Assembly (NCBI RefSeq): GCF_049965315.1
Contig: NZ_JBMFWL010000042.1
Span: forward strand, 1 to 14,498
Source: Acidithiobacillus_B sp049965315
GTDB taxonomy: Bacteria > Pseudomonadota > Gammaproteobacteria > Acidithiobacillales > Acidithiobacillaceae
Direction of reading: 5' to 3'
Length of the DNA: 14,498 bases
Made by a program: the position numbers and the translations under genes. The stretch's first letter is position 1, and each line of letters starts with the position of its first letter. Below, one piece after another: positions 5,007 through 12,152 of this stretch. Under the pieces are notes generated by a model. It saw only the letters and a program-made list of their open reading frames with translations, was not told the DNA's origin and made no database searches.

Positions 5007-7865
5007 TCACGATTTGAGGTTGACGGGCTGATGCGTATGGTAGCGCAAGACGTCCGGCGCAGGCGTTGCGCCGGGAATGGGCTTGATGGTGGCGAAGGTC
5101 GGCCAGACCCCTTCCTCACCGGGGGCCGCCGGGTAGATCTTGACCATCAGGTCGTACCAGGCGGCCTGGCCGGTCACCGGGTCGGAATTGGTGATCCGCC
5201 GTTCCCCCTGTTTTTCGGGAAGCAGCTCGGAGATCAGGTGATTCATGAGGAAGCCCTTGGTGGCCTCCGCGGCATCGGGCTTCAGGCCCCAGGCGCCCGG
5301 CTGCTTGCCGATGGCATTCCAGGTCCAGACCGTATCTTCCTGGCAACCCTCGATGAGCTTCACCTGGACGCGGATCTTGCCGTTGTGGGACTCCACCCAG
5401 ACCCAGCTCTGGTCGACAATCCCCAATTGCTCTCCCTTCTTGCGGTTCATGTAGAGGAAATTCTGGGCGATGATCTGGCGCAGCCAGGCGTTTTGGCTAT
5501 CCCAGGAGTGGTACATCATCATGGGACGCTGATTGACGGCGTAGAAAGGATATTCCGTCTTGTCGATGCGCTGCTGCTCCAGCGGCTCATAGAAATCCGG
5601 CAGGGGATCGAAATATCGGGCCAGGCGCTCGCGATCCGCGGGGTCCTTGGGCTGGGGACCGTCATAAAGGCCCTGCCCCGCCAGACGGAAGCGCTGGAAG
5701 GTCTCGGAATAGAGCTCGATGACGATGGGATGGGCCGTCGGATTGAAGCCGGCATGCTGCGCAAACTCCAGATACTCCTTGTTGGCGAAGCGGTAGTAGC
5801 GCATGGACTCGGGCAGATGGTATTGAAAGAAGCCCTGATGCTCGATGTAGCGTTCCCATTGTTCGGGATTGGGCTCGCCGCGCAGGCTCTTGCTGCCATC
5901 CTTGCCGCGCCATCCCGCCAGAAAGCCGATGCCCGGGGCGCGTTCGTAATGGACGATGAAGTCCTTGTATCCGCTAAACCGGGGCTGACCGTCCTCGCGG
6001 GTGAAGGCGGGGAACTTCAGCCGTCCCGCCAGATCCACCATGACCTCCTGCCATGGCCGCACGTTGCGATCCGGCTGCAACAGGGGATGGCGGATGGAAT
6101 CGCATACCGCATCGGGTTCGGAGATGGGCCGATCGAGCAGGGATATGGCGTCGTAGCGCTCCAGATAGGTGGTATCGGGAAGCACCAGGTCGGCGAAGTT
6201 GACCATTTCCGAGTGAAAGGCATCCACCACCACCAGAAACGGGATCTTGTACTCGCCCTGCTCGTCCTTGGACTTGAGCATTTCCTGGACGTTGGCCGTG
6301 TTCATGGTGGAATTCCAGCTCATGTTGGCCATGAAGAAGATCAGGGTATCAATGGCGTAGGGGTCATGGTTGACGGCATTGGTGATCACCATGTGCATCA
6401 GGCCATGATTGGCGATGGGCGCCTCCCAGGAATAGGCCTTGTCAATCCGCTTGGGCTTGCCATCGGCGTCGATGACCAGGTCCTCGGGCGCCGTGGGGAA
6501 ACCCAGGGGCAAGGACTTCAAGGGGGTATTGGGCGCGCTGTCCTGGGCCGGCTTGTTGGGCGGCGGGACGGGCTTGGGGTAGGGCGCCTTGGAGCGGAAA
6601 CCGCCGGGGCAGTCGATGGTGCCCAGCAGGACCTGCAGGAGGTGAATGGCGCGCGCCGACTGCAGGCCGTTGGAATGGGCGGAAATGCCGCGCATGGCGT
6701 GCATGGAGACCGGGCGGCCGATGAAGCGATCCTGCTTGCGGCCGGCCCAGTCGGTCCATTCGCACTCGATTTCGATGCTCTCCTGGAAGGCCACATGGGC
6801 CATTTCCAGGGCCAGGCGTTCGATGGTTTCGGCGGGAATGCCGGTGATCTTGCTGGCATTCCGGGGCGAGAACTGCTCGTCGGTGTACTTTTCGGCGAGG
6901 ATCGACATGACCGTCCGCACGGGACGGCCATCGGGGGCGGTGAATTCACCGAACATGGCCGGGGAGATGCCCGCCTGCATGCCGTTGACAAAGGCCTCCT
7001 GCTTCAGGTCCCAGACCAGCGGATGGCCATCGGCGTCGCGCGCGATGAGGCCGTCACCCCGTTGCCCCGGCGTATGGACCACGAGGAAGGGGGCGTTGGT
7101 GTAACGCACCAGAAAATCCCAGTCGAAGAGTTCGTTGTTGAGCAGCACATGCACCATGGACAGGGCGAACATGCCGTCGGTACCCGGCTTGATGGGCACC
7201 CATTCGTCGGCGATGGCCTGATAGCCGGTACGCGCCGGGTTGATCCCGACGAATTTGCCGCCGTGGCGCTTGAGCTTCTCCAGCCCGATCTTCATGGGAT
7301 TGGAGGAGTGGTCTTCGGCGACGCCCCAGAGCATGAAGTATTTGGTCCGCTCCCAGTCGGGGTCGCCGAACTCCCAGAAGGCATGCCCCAGCATGTACAA
7401 CCCGGCAGTGGCCATGTTCACCGAGCAGAAACCGCCGTGGGCCGACCAGTTGAGGGTGCCGAACTGCTGGGCCCAGAGGCCGGTGAGGGCCTGCATCTGG
7501 TCGCGGCCGGTGAAGAAGGCCAGCTTGTTGGGGTCCGTGGCGCGGATATGGCTGAGGCGCTTGGTCAGCATATCCAGGGCCTCGTCCCAGGAAATCTCCT
7601 CAAACTCTCCGGCGCCGCGCTCGGACCCCGGCTTGCGGAGGAGCGGATTGCGCAGCTTGCCGGGGGAATACTGCTTCATGATCCCCGCCGAGCCCTTGGC
7701 GCAGAGCACACCCTGGTTGATGGGATGGTTCCGGTTTCCCTGGATGAAGCGTACCTTGTTATCCTCTACCGTGACCTTGATGCCACAGCGGCAAGCGCAC
7801 ATGTAACACGTGGTATATTTGATTTCCTGCTTGCCGTGATCTTCAAATTGCATGACGGTAGCCAT
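5007..7865 (-). CDS. soeA: SoeA, molybdopterin catalytic subunit of cytoplasmic sulfite dehydrogenase
   Basis: A 952-aa molybdopterin oxidoreductase of the DMSO-reductase superfamily. The N-terminal [4Fe-4S] motif is CYMCACRC with a distal LCAKG (C20, C23, C27, C55, K57). C147 in HGGFCSVNM is the probable molybdenum ligand. Further conserved parts include MLWGVAEDHSSNP, the RTGYQAIADEWVPIKPGTDG substrate/cofactor region and a C-terminal dinucleotide-binding domain (about 790-930). No twin-arginine signal is present, so it works in the cytoplasm, as Allochromatium SoeA does, oxidising sulfite to sulfate. Starts at GTG 7871, ATG 7865 and ATG 7853 are possible; 7865 is chosen because GAGGTG stands just upstream. 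Neighbouring sHdr genes, a presumed source of cytoplasmic sulfite, support the substrate. A polysulfide or other sulfur-compound enzyme of the same complex family remains possible. Confidence 0.86.
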   Translation of the reverse strand: MATVMQFEDHGKQEIKYTTCYMCACRCGIKVTVEDNKVRFIQGNRNHPINQGVLCAKGSAGIMKQYSPGKLRNPLLRKPGSERGAGEFEEISWDEALDMLTKRLSHIRATDPNKLAFFTGRDQMQALTGLWAQQFGTLNWSAHGGFCSVNMATAGLYMLGHAFWEFGDPDWERTKYFMLWGVAEDHSSNPMKIGLEKLKRHGGKFVGINPARTGYQAIADEWVPIKPGTDGMFALSMVHVLLNNELFDWDFLVRYTNAPFLVVHTPGQRGDGLIARDADGHPLVWDLKQEAFVNGMQAGISPAMFGEFTAPDGRPVRTVMSILAEKYTDEQFSPRNASKITGIPAETIERLALEMAHVAFQESIEIECEWTDWAGRKQDRFIGRPVSMHAMRGISAHSNGLQSARAIHLLQVLLGTIDCPGGFRSKAPYPKPVPPPNKPAQDSAPNTPLKSLPLGFPTAPEDLVIDADGKPKRIDKAYSWEAPIANHGLMHMVITNAVNHDPYAIDTLIFFMANMSWNSTMNTANVQEMLKSKDEQGEYKIPFLVVVDAFHSEMVNFADLVLPDTTYLERYDAISLLDRPISEPDAVCDSIRHPLLQPDRNVRPWQEVMVDLAGRLKFPAFTREDGQPRFSGYKDFIVHYERAPGIGFLAGWRGKDGSKSLRGEPNPEQWERYIEHQGFFQYHLPESMRYYRFANKEYLEFAQHAGFNPTAHPIVIELYSETFQRFRLAGQGLYDGPQPKDPADRERLARYFDPLPDFYEPLEQQRIDKTEYPFYAVNQRPMMMYHSWDSQNAWLRQIIAQNFLYMNRKKGEQLGIVDQSWVWVESHNGKIRVQVKLIEGCQEDTVWTWNAIGKQPGAWGLKPDAAEATKGFLMNHLISELLPEKQGERRITNSDPVTGQAAWYDLMVKIYPAAPGEEGVWPTFATIKPIPGATPAPDVLRYHTHQPVNLKS

Positions 7866-7918
7866 TTGCACCTCATCTTTTGCCGTAGGGCCCGGAAACT
7901 GCTACATGGGGAGCGTCC

Positions 7919-7977
7919 CCAAAAGACTGCGCGGCGGCCGCCGTCGAGGGAAGCACGCGGCCGCCGGGGTGTTTTGG
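7919..7977. repeat. Large nested inverted repeat in the soeA upstream region
   Basis: A perfect 10-bp GC-only stem, CGGCGGCCGC (7932-7941) with GCGGCCGCCG (7957-7966), encloses a 15-nt loop. Outside it a second pair, CCAAAA (7919-7924) and TTTTGG (7972-7977), can close the same structure. It lies 54-112 nt before the soeA ATG and would form in the soeA 5' leader if transcription starts to its right. As it sits between divergent genes it is not a gene-end terminator; a leader structure, attenuator or operator is possible. The remainder of 7866-8121 shows no gene. Confidence 0.6.
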
Positions 7978-8121
7978 AGACTTTCCGTGGGTAGTGATGG
8001 TGGCTGAGCAGGCACCGATAAAGCAACTCAGCGTTTTTGATTTTGTAATAAACAGGGCTTATTTGCTTTGCTGGCGCTGCGGTGATTAGTTTAGCCTGCG
8101 TTCAATCGAAGGAGACACCCC

Positions 8122-8427
8122 ATGAACCGAAGCGATTTCAAAGAGCACATGCGCATGACCGTGACGTGGCGCGACAAGGATGGCAAGCTGCGCCCGGGCA
8201 ACTTCTACATCTACGCCCTTTTCAATGATGCGATGATCGTTCGCGCCACCGACAAGGACGGCCTGCTGCGCAAGCTCGCCTATGCCGATGTGCTGCGCAT
8301 CGTCAAGTCGCAGGACGTCGCGCCCCAGGACCGTTACCTGATCCCCGACGAAATCCTGAAGGAAGTCAACTGGAAGGATCGGGAGTTCATGGAGCGTTAC
8401 AGTTCCTCGCCCCATCGCGGGAAGTGA
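8122..8427 (+). CDS. Conserved-looking small protein of unknown function
   Basis: A 101-aa soluble protein that I do not recognise. The ATG at 8122 has AAGGAG 7 nt upstream, which with ordinary codon use argues for a real gene. The sequence alternates hydrophobic and polar residues in short blocks (MTVTWRDKDGKLRPGNFYIY, then DAMIVRATDKDGLLRKLAY), as in a small beta-barrel of SH3 or Sm-like type. The C-terminal third (VAPQDRYLIPDEILKEVNWK) looks helical. There is no cysteine, signal peptide or membrane segment, so no metal site or sulfur-carrier chemistry is evident. It is a single-gene unit, divergent from soeA (256-nt gap) and convergent with moaC (21-nt gap). A tie to sulfite oxidation or Moco rests only on position. 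Confidence 0.75.
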   Translation: MNRSDFKEHMRMTVTWRDKDGKLRPGNFYIYALFNDAMIVRATDKDGLLRKLAYADVLRIVKSQDVAPQDRYLIPDEILKEVNWKDREFMERYSSSPHRGK

Positions 8428-8433
8428 GGCCGT

Positions 8434-8464
8434 GGAGGCAGCGGCATCCTACCGACCTGCCTCC
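8434..8464. terminator. Hairpin at the convergent ends of the 101-aa gene and moaC
   Basis: GGAGGCAG (8434-8441) and CTGCCTCC (8457-8464) are perfectly complementary over 8 bp with a 15-nt loop. They lie between two convergent genes and overlap the last codons of moaC. Neither side has a T-run, so it is at best a Rho-assisted or transcript-protecting end structure serving both strands. Confidence 0.35.
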
Positions 8465-8949
8465 CATAGTCCGCTGCGGCCGCCTTCCTTGCGCAGGAGG
8501 CGAATGCCCTGGAGCTGCATGCCGCGATCAATGGCCTTGCACATGTCGTAGATGGTGAGCAGGGCAATGGTTACTGCCGTGAGGGCCTCCATCTCCACAC
8601 CCGTCTGCCCCAGGCAGCGCACCTGCGCCCGGCAGACGATGCGCGGGGGCACGGCTTCGCTGCGAAATTCGACATCCGCACCGGTAAGCGCCAGCAAATG
8701 GGCCAGGGGAATCAGCTCCCAGGTCTTTTTGGCGGCCTGGATGGCGGCCAGACGCGCCACACCCAGCACGTCTCCCTTACCCATGCTGCCGGCCTGGATC
8801 CTGGCCAGGGTAGCCTCCGCCATGACAATATACCCCTCGGCGACGGCGGTTCGGGTCGTTGCGGCCTTGCCCCCCACTTCCACCATGTGCGCGTGGCCTG
8901 CACGATTGAAATGGCTCAACTCGTCCGACACCGGCGGCTCTTGATTCAA
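8449..8949 (-). CDS. moaC: Cyclic pyranopterin monophosphate synthase MoaC
   Basis: A 166-aa MoaC of usual length. It shows the family start LSHFNRAGHAHMVEV, the KGDVLGVAR segment with the probable catalytic lysine K58, and TIYDMCKAIDRGM with probable active-site D135 and K138. It converts the MoaA product to cyclic pyranopterin monophosphate, the second step in molybdenum cofactor synthesis. The usual LIPLCHPL motif reads LIPLAHLL here, keeping the histidine (H84) but changing its two flanks. The start codon is TTG at 8949, since no ATG lies far enough upstream to keep the conserved N-terminus and GAGGTG stands five nt before this TTG. It stands alone, divergent from the signalling operon by only 56 nt. 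Its product presumably serves SoeA. Confidence 0.92.
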   Translation of the reverse strand: MNQEPPVSDELSHFNRAGHAHMVEVGGKAATTRTAVAEGYIVMAEATLARIQAGSMGKGDVLGVARLAAIQAAKKTWELIPLAHLLALTGADVEFRSEAVPPRIVCRAQVRCLGQTGVEMEALTAVTIALLTIYDMCKAIDRGMQLQGIRLLRKEGGRSGLWEAGR

Positions 8950-8951
8950 CT

Positions 8952-8967
8952 TGGCACCTCTTTTGCT
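8952..8967 (+). promoter_or_regulatory. Sigma-54 (-24/-12) promoter of the PhnD-kinase-regulator operon
   Basis: TGGCACCTCTTTTGCT fits the sigma-54 consensus TGGCACG-N4-TTGCW at every position but the seventh. The GG (8953-8954) and GC (8965-8966) are separated by exactly 10 nt, which sigma-54 requires. Transcription would begin near 8978, giving a leader of roughly 28 nt before the ATG at 9006. Because the operon encodes a sigma-54 activator, this points to self-activation. Confidence 0.82.
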
Positions 8968-8983
8968 AGGGTTATGGAACCAT

Positions 8984-9000
8984 TGTCTGGAGACGGGACA
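8984..9000 (+). promoter_or_regulatory. Possible regulator-binding palindrome in the leader of the signalling operon
   Basis: TGTCTGGAGACGGGACA has arms TGTC and GACA. Its right half, GGGACA, equals the right half of the TspR activator sequence reported in A. caldus (TGTCCCAAATGGGACA, from memory). The left half matches at four of six positions and the spacer is one nt longer. It lies downstream of the predicted start of transcription, which is unusual for an activator site, and also covers the weak ribosome binding region. Confidence 0.35.
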
Positions 9001-9005
9001 TTGCC

Positions 9006-10541
9006 ATGATCATCCCCATTCGCATTCTGCTGTGTCTTATCTTCTTCGTTTTCAGCCCGGCGGCGCAAGCACAGTTGCGCTTGCTGCTGCCTCCGGTGAG
9101 CAGCCCCGCCACCATGTATGCGGCCTTTGCCCCCCTGGCCGCCTATCTGGGCAAGGCAACGGGAGAAACGGTGACCATGCACTTCAGCGCCAACCTGGAC
9201 AGCTTTTACGCCGAGGCGAAGATGCCCGTCGCCCAGGTCACGTTTTTTTGCCCCATCGCCTATCTCAAGGTCGCCCATGAGGATCGCTATTTCCCCTTGG
9301 CGGAAGTGAACCCCACACCGGGCGGCAACCGCAGCGTCATCCTCGTACGCAGGGATAGCCCCATCCACAACATCCTGCAACTGCGCGGGTCCAGTTTTGT
9401 CGCGGGGGACCCGGCTTGCGCGGCATCCTCCCTGATCCCCCTCACCCTGTTGCAGGAGGCCGGGCTGACGCCCAAGGACTTTCACGTTTTTCGGCAAACG
9501 GGGAGCGATCAGAGCGCCCTCATGGACGTGGCCGCCCGCTTTTATGATGCCACCGCCGTGGCGGAGAATGTGGCGGCGCCATACTTGCGGGCGGGCACGC
9601 TGCGGGTGATCGGCCAGGCGCCCGTGGGGCCCGGCGACCTACTGGCCGCTTCGGAAAAGGTGCCTGCACCGCTGCGCGCCCGGCTGACAACGGCCTTGCT
9701 GGCCGCGACCCGGAATGCGCCGGCCGCCATGACGGCGTTGGCGGGCATGGTGCGCGGGTTCCAACCCGTACAGGATGGGGACTATGCCGTGCTGCGCACG
9801 CTCTATGCGGATCTTTTCGGCGTGGCGCTCACGCCCAAGCGCAACTCCATGGCCATGAGCTTTGCCATTCCACCCACCTATACCCCCATGGCCGCCTACC
9901 AGATTTTTGCCCCCCTGCGGGCGGCCCTGGCGCGGGCCATGGGCCGCCCCGTGCGCCTGGTCATTCCCGCCAATGAGCAGGACTTTGTGCGGCAGGGCCG
10001 CCGCGGCGCCTATGATTTCAGCCTGCTGACCCCGGCCATGGTGGCGGCGGAGCGGCGGTCCATGATTCCTCTGGCGCGCTCGCTGCCCAGGCCCGGCGCG
10101 CAACGCATCGCCATCATTGCCCGCGAGCCCGTATCCCAGGCAGCGCAGGCCCTGCAACCGCCTTTGCGCATCGCCTATGCCGGACCCTACTGCAGCGCGC
10201 GCGAGGCGGCCCTGCCGGCACTGCAAAGCCGGGAGCGGGGAACGCAGCCTTTTGTCTGGAAGGCGGTGGGATCGGAGCGTGCCGTATTCACCAGTGTCGC
10301 CAATGGATCAACGGACCTTGGCGTGGTGCGGGCGGCCACCTTCAGTTCCCTCGACCAGTCTCTGCCCGGGGCGTGGACCGTCCTGATGACGGTGGGCACG
10401 GCGGCACCATGGAGCTTCGCGGTGAATCGCCGCCTTTCGCCGGCGCAACGGCAGGCGCTCCTCCAGGCCATGCTTCACTTGGCACCCAACGCCCTCTCCG
10501 GCGCGGGTTTCGCGCGTTTTGTCCCCCTCCCCCATGAATAG
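9006..10541 (+). CDS. Secreted protein with two tandem PhnD-like substrate-binding domains
   Basis: A 511-aa exported protein. Residues 1-22 form a signal peptide with a likely cut after AQA. Two PhnD-type periplasmic binding domains follow, about 23-270 and 280-511, each opening with the same layout: TMYAAFAPLAAYLGKATG in the first and TPMAAYQIFAPLRAALARAMG in the second. Each domain has a cysteine at the matching ligand-loop place (C138 in GDPACAASS, C396 in AGPYCSARE), and C82 lies in the other loop of domain 1. PhnD-like domains bind oxyanions and are the sensory part of the tetrathionate kinase TtrS. The next gene overlaps its stop by 8 nt and encodes a kinase, so a ligand-sensing role for a sulfur oxyanion is inferred rather than transport. 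No ABC permease or ATPase is nearby. The ribosome binding site is weak (GGGA, 7 nt). Confidence 0.85.
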   Translation: MIIPIRILLCLIFFVFSPAAQAQLRLLLPPVSSPATMYAAFAPLAAYLGKATGETVTMHFSANLDSFYAEAKMPVAQVTFFCPIAYLKVAHEDRYFPLAEVNPTPGGNRSVILVRRDSPIHNILQLRGSSFVAGDPACAASSLIPLTLLQEAGLTPKDFHVFRQTGSDQSALMDVAARFYDATAVAENVAAPYLRAGTLRVIGQAPVGPGDLLAASEKVPAPLRARLTTALLAATRNAPAAMTALAGMVRGFQPVQDGDYAVLRTLYADLFGVALTPKRNSMAMSFAIPPTYTPMAAYQIFAPLRAALARAMGRPVRLVIPANEQDFVRQGRRGAYDFSLLTPAMVAAERRSMIPLARSLPRPGAQRIAIIAREPVSQAAQALQPPLRIAYAGPYCSAREAALPALQSRERGTQPFVWKAVGSERAVFTSVANGSTDLGVVRAATFSSLDQSLPGAWTVLMTVGTAAPWSFAVNRRLSPAQRQALLQAMLHLAPNALSGAGFARFVPLPHE

Positions 10542-12129
10542 GCCCGCGCCCGAAATCGCCACCAACGCAATGCCCGAAAAGGCGTTTTATCCGGGCCGGG
10601 CGGGGCGCAAGTTCGCCCACCCCGACATCGACATGGGACAGGACCGCACAGCCGCCCCTTGCGCACCGGCCCGCAACGCGCTCCTCGAACTTCCCGGCCG
10701 GCTGTGGCAACGCTTGACCTGGCCGGCAAAGAGCATGATCTTCGTCCTCTTGCTCATCGCCCTGATTTACGCCCTCATTGCCATTTTCCTCTATAGCTCC
10801 GTCCGCAATGACCTTACCGGCCAGGTACAGACGGAACTGCAACGCCTGACCGGCAATCTCGCCGCCAGTGCCACCGACCCCCTCCTCCTGAAAGACGGCG
10901 GCGCCCTGGGCAAGCTGGCCGAGGCGCGCAATCCGCTGGTGGAGCGCATCACCATCGCCGACCGGCAAGGCATCGTGGTGGCCAGCGGCAATTTGTCCCG
11001 ATTGGGCCAAATTCAGCATCGCCCCCTCCCCAGCGCCGCCGGCTATAAGGGGATCCGCTTTTATGCCCCCATCGTCGCCGGTGGCCAGCGCCTTGGAGCG
11101 GTGTGGGTGGATGGCAACTCGGAAAGGATCAATGCCCTGGTCAATGCCCGCCTGGACAGGACCAGAAATCGCTTGCTCATCCTGGGCGGCATTACCGCAC
11201 TGATGGGCTTGCTGGGTGCCTACCTGGTGAGTCGCGCGGTGACTCGGCCGGTCCTGCGCCTCCTGGGGGAGATCGAGGGTATGGAAGCGCAGCTCCGCAC
11301 GGAGGACCGGCCAACGCCCTCGCCGCCGAACGTCGAAGGTGACGAACTCCATCGTCTGGACTTTGCCTTCAAGCGGGTGGAAACCCGCCTGCGCGAACAT
11401 CTGAACGAGTTGAATCAACTGCACCGGCGCCAGCAGGCCATGCAGTGCATGGCCACCATCGGCGAAATGTCGGCCCAGGTGGCCCACGAAATCCGCAATG
11501 CCCTTTCCTCCCTCCGCGGCGCCGCGCGCTTCCTGGTGCGCTACGGTGACGATGAGAATCGCGACGAGTTCCTCCGCATCATCGAGGAGGAAGTCAAGCG
11601 CCTGTACGACATGACCCAGGGCTTTCTCGACTTCGGCAGGCCCTATGCCGCCCTGCGCGTGGAAGCCGACATCCTGTCCCTGCTCACCCGCAGCGTTACC
11701 CGCCATACTGCCGATTTCGAGGCCAAGGCCATTCTGGCCTCCATACAATGCCCCCCCGGGCTCCAAGCCGTTCTCGATGCTTCGCTGCTGGAGCAAGCCA
11801 TCAGCAACCTGATCCTCAACGCCATCGATGCCGTACCCTCCACGGGTGGGAAGATCACCTTGTATGCCCTCACCGACACCGACCAATGGGTCTTGATCGG
11901 CGTCCGCGACAATGGCCCCGGCATCCCCGGCGACAAGGCGCAGACCATCTTCAAGCCCTACGTCACCACCAAAACCAAGGGCAGCGGGCTGGGTCTGGCG
12001 GTGGTGACCAAGATCATGATGGTGCATGATGGTCAGGTGGAACTACGTCCCAGCGCCAAGGGCGCCGACTTTGTGCTGCGCCTGCCCCGCCACCCCCCAT
12101 CCTCCCTCCCGACCAACTTGACCGGTTAA
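10534..12129 (+). CDS. tspS: Membrane sensor histidine kinase, TspS-like
   Basis: A 531-aa kinase. Transmembrane helices at about 67-87 and 212-234 enclose a periplasmic domain of about 120 residues. A HAMP region follows, then HisKA with the phosphorylated histidine H318 in VAHEIRNALSSLRG, and HATPase_c with the N box (N425, N429), G1 box DNGPGIPG (459-466) and G2 box GSGLGLAV (483-490). It should phosphorylate the response regulator encoded next. The ATG at 10534 overlaps the stop of the PhnD gene by 8 nt and has no ribosome binding site, so translation is probably coupled. ATGs at 10570 and 10633 are alternatives that would shorten the unusual 66-residue cytoplasmic N-terminus. TspS of A. 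caldus is the closest described counterpart by position and partner type; the signal it senses is inferred to be a sulfur compound. Confidence 0.88.
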   Translation: MNRPAPEIATNAMPEKAFYPGRAGRKFAHPDIDMGQDRTAAPCAPARNALLELPGRLWQRLTWPAKSMIFVLLLIALIYALIAIFLYSSVRNDLTGQVQTELQRLTGNLAASATDPLLLKDGGALGKLAEARNPLVERITIADRQGIVVASGNLSRLGQIQHRPLPSAAGYKGIRFYAPIVAGGQRLGAVWVDGNSERINALVNARLDRTRNRLLILGGITALMGLLGAYLVSRAVTRPVLRLLGEIEGMEAQLRTEDRPTPSPPNVEGDELHRLDFAFKRVETRLREHLNELNQLHRRQQAMQCMATIGEMSAQVAHEIRNALSSLRGAARFLVRYGDDENRDEFLRIIEEEVKRLYDMTQGFLDFGRPYAALRVEADILSLLTRSVTRHTADFEAKAILASIQCPPGLQAVLDASLLEQAISNLILNAIDAVPSTGGKITLYALTDTDQWVLIGVRDNGPGIPGDKAQTIFKPYVTTKTKGSGLGLAVVTKIMMVHDGQVELRPSAKGADFVLRLPRHPPSSLPTNLTG

Positions 12130-12152
12130 CCACCCTGCGAGAACACGACGCC

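Noticed and set aside
4295..5119. A longer SoeB starting at 5119 with a 44-residue N-terminal extension
   Set aside because: The extension overlaps soeA, is arginine/serine/proline-rich low-complexity sequence, and lacks a Tat motif. The ATG at 4987 has a proper ribosome binding site.
5007..7865. Polysulfide, thiosulfate or tetrathionate reductase catalytic subunit instead of SoeA
   Set aside because: Those enzymes are exported by a twin-arginine signal and this protein has none. The DmsC-type anchor and the sHdr context also favour a cytoplasmic sulfite dehydrogenase, although only a phylogeny would settle it.
4896..7994. A 1032-codon open frame on the plus strand opposite soeA and soeB
   Set aside because: It is an antisense shadow of GC-rich coding sequence. 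The translation is glycine-, histidine- and leucine-rich with no domain, and the opposite strand encodes soeA with all its motifs.
8010..8025. AGGCACCGATAAAGCA as a sigma-54 promoter for the 101-aa gene
   Set aside because: GG and GC have the right 10-nt spacing, but the first T of the -24 box and both T of the -12 box are missing, and the leader would be about 85 nt. It is too weak beside the two good sites in this window.
10342..12027. A 561-codon open frame on the minus strand opposite the kinase
   Set aside because: The kinase frame has complete H, N, G1 and G2 boxes and membrane helices. The antisense product shows no recognisable motif and is composed like other antisense shadows.
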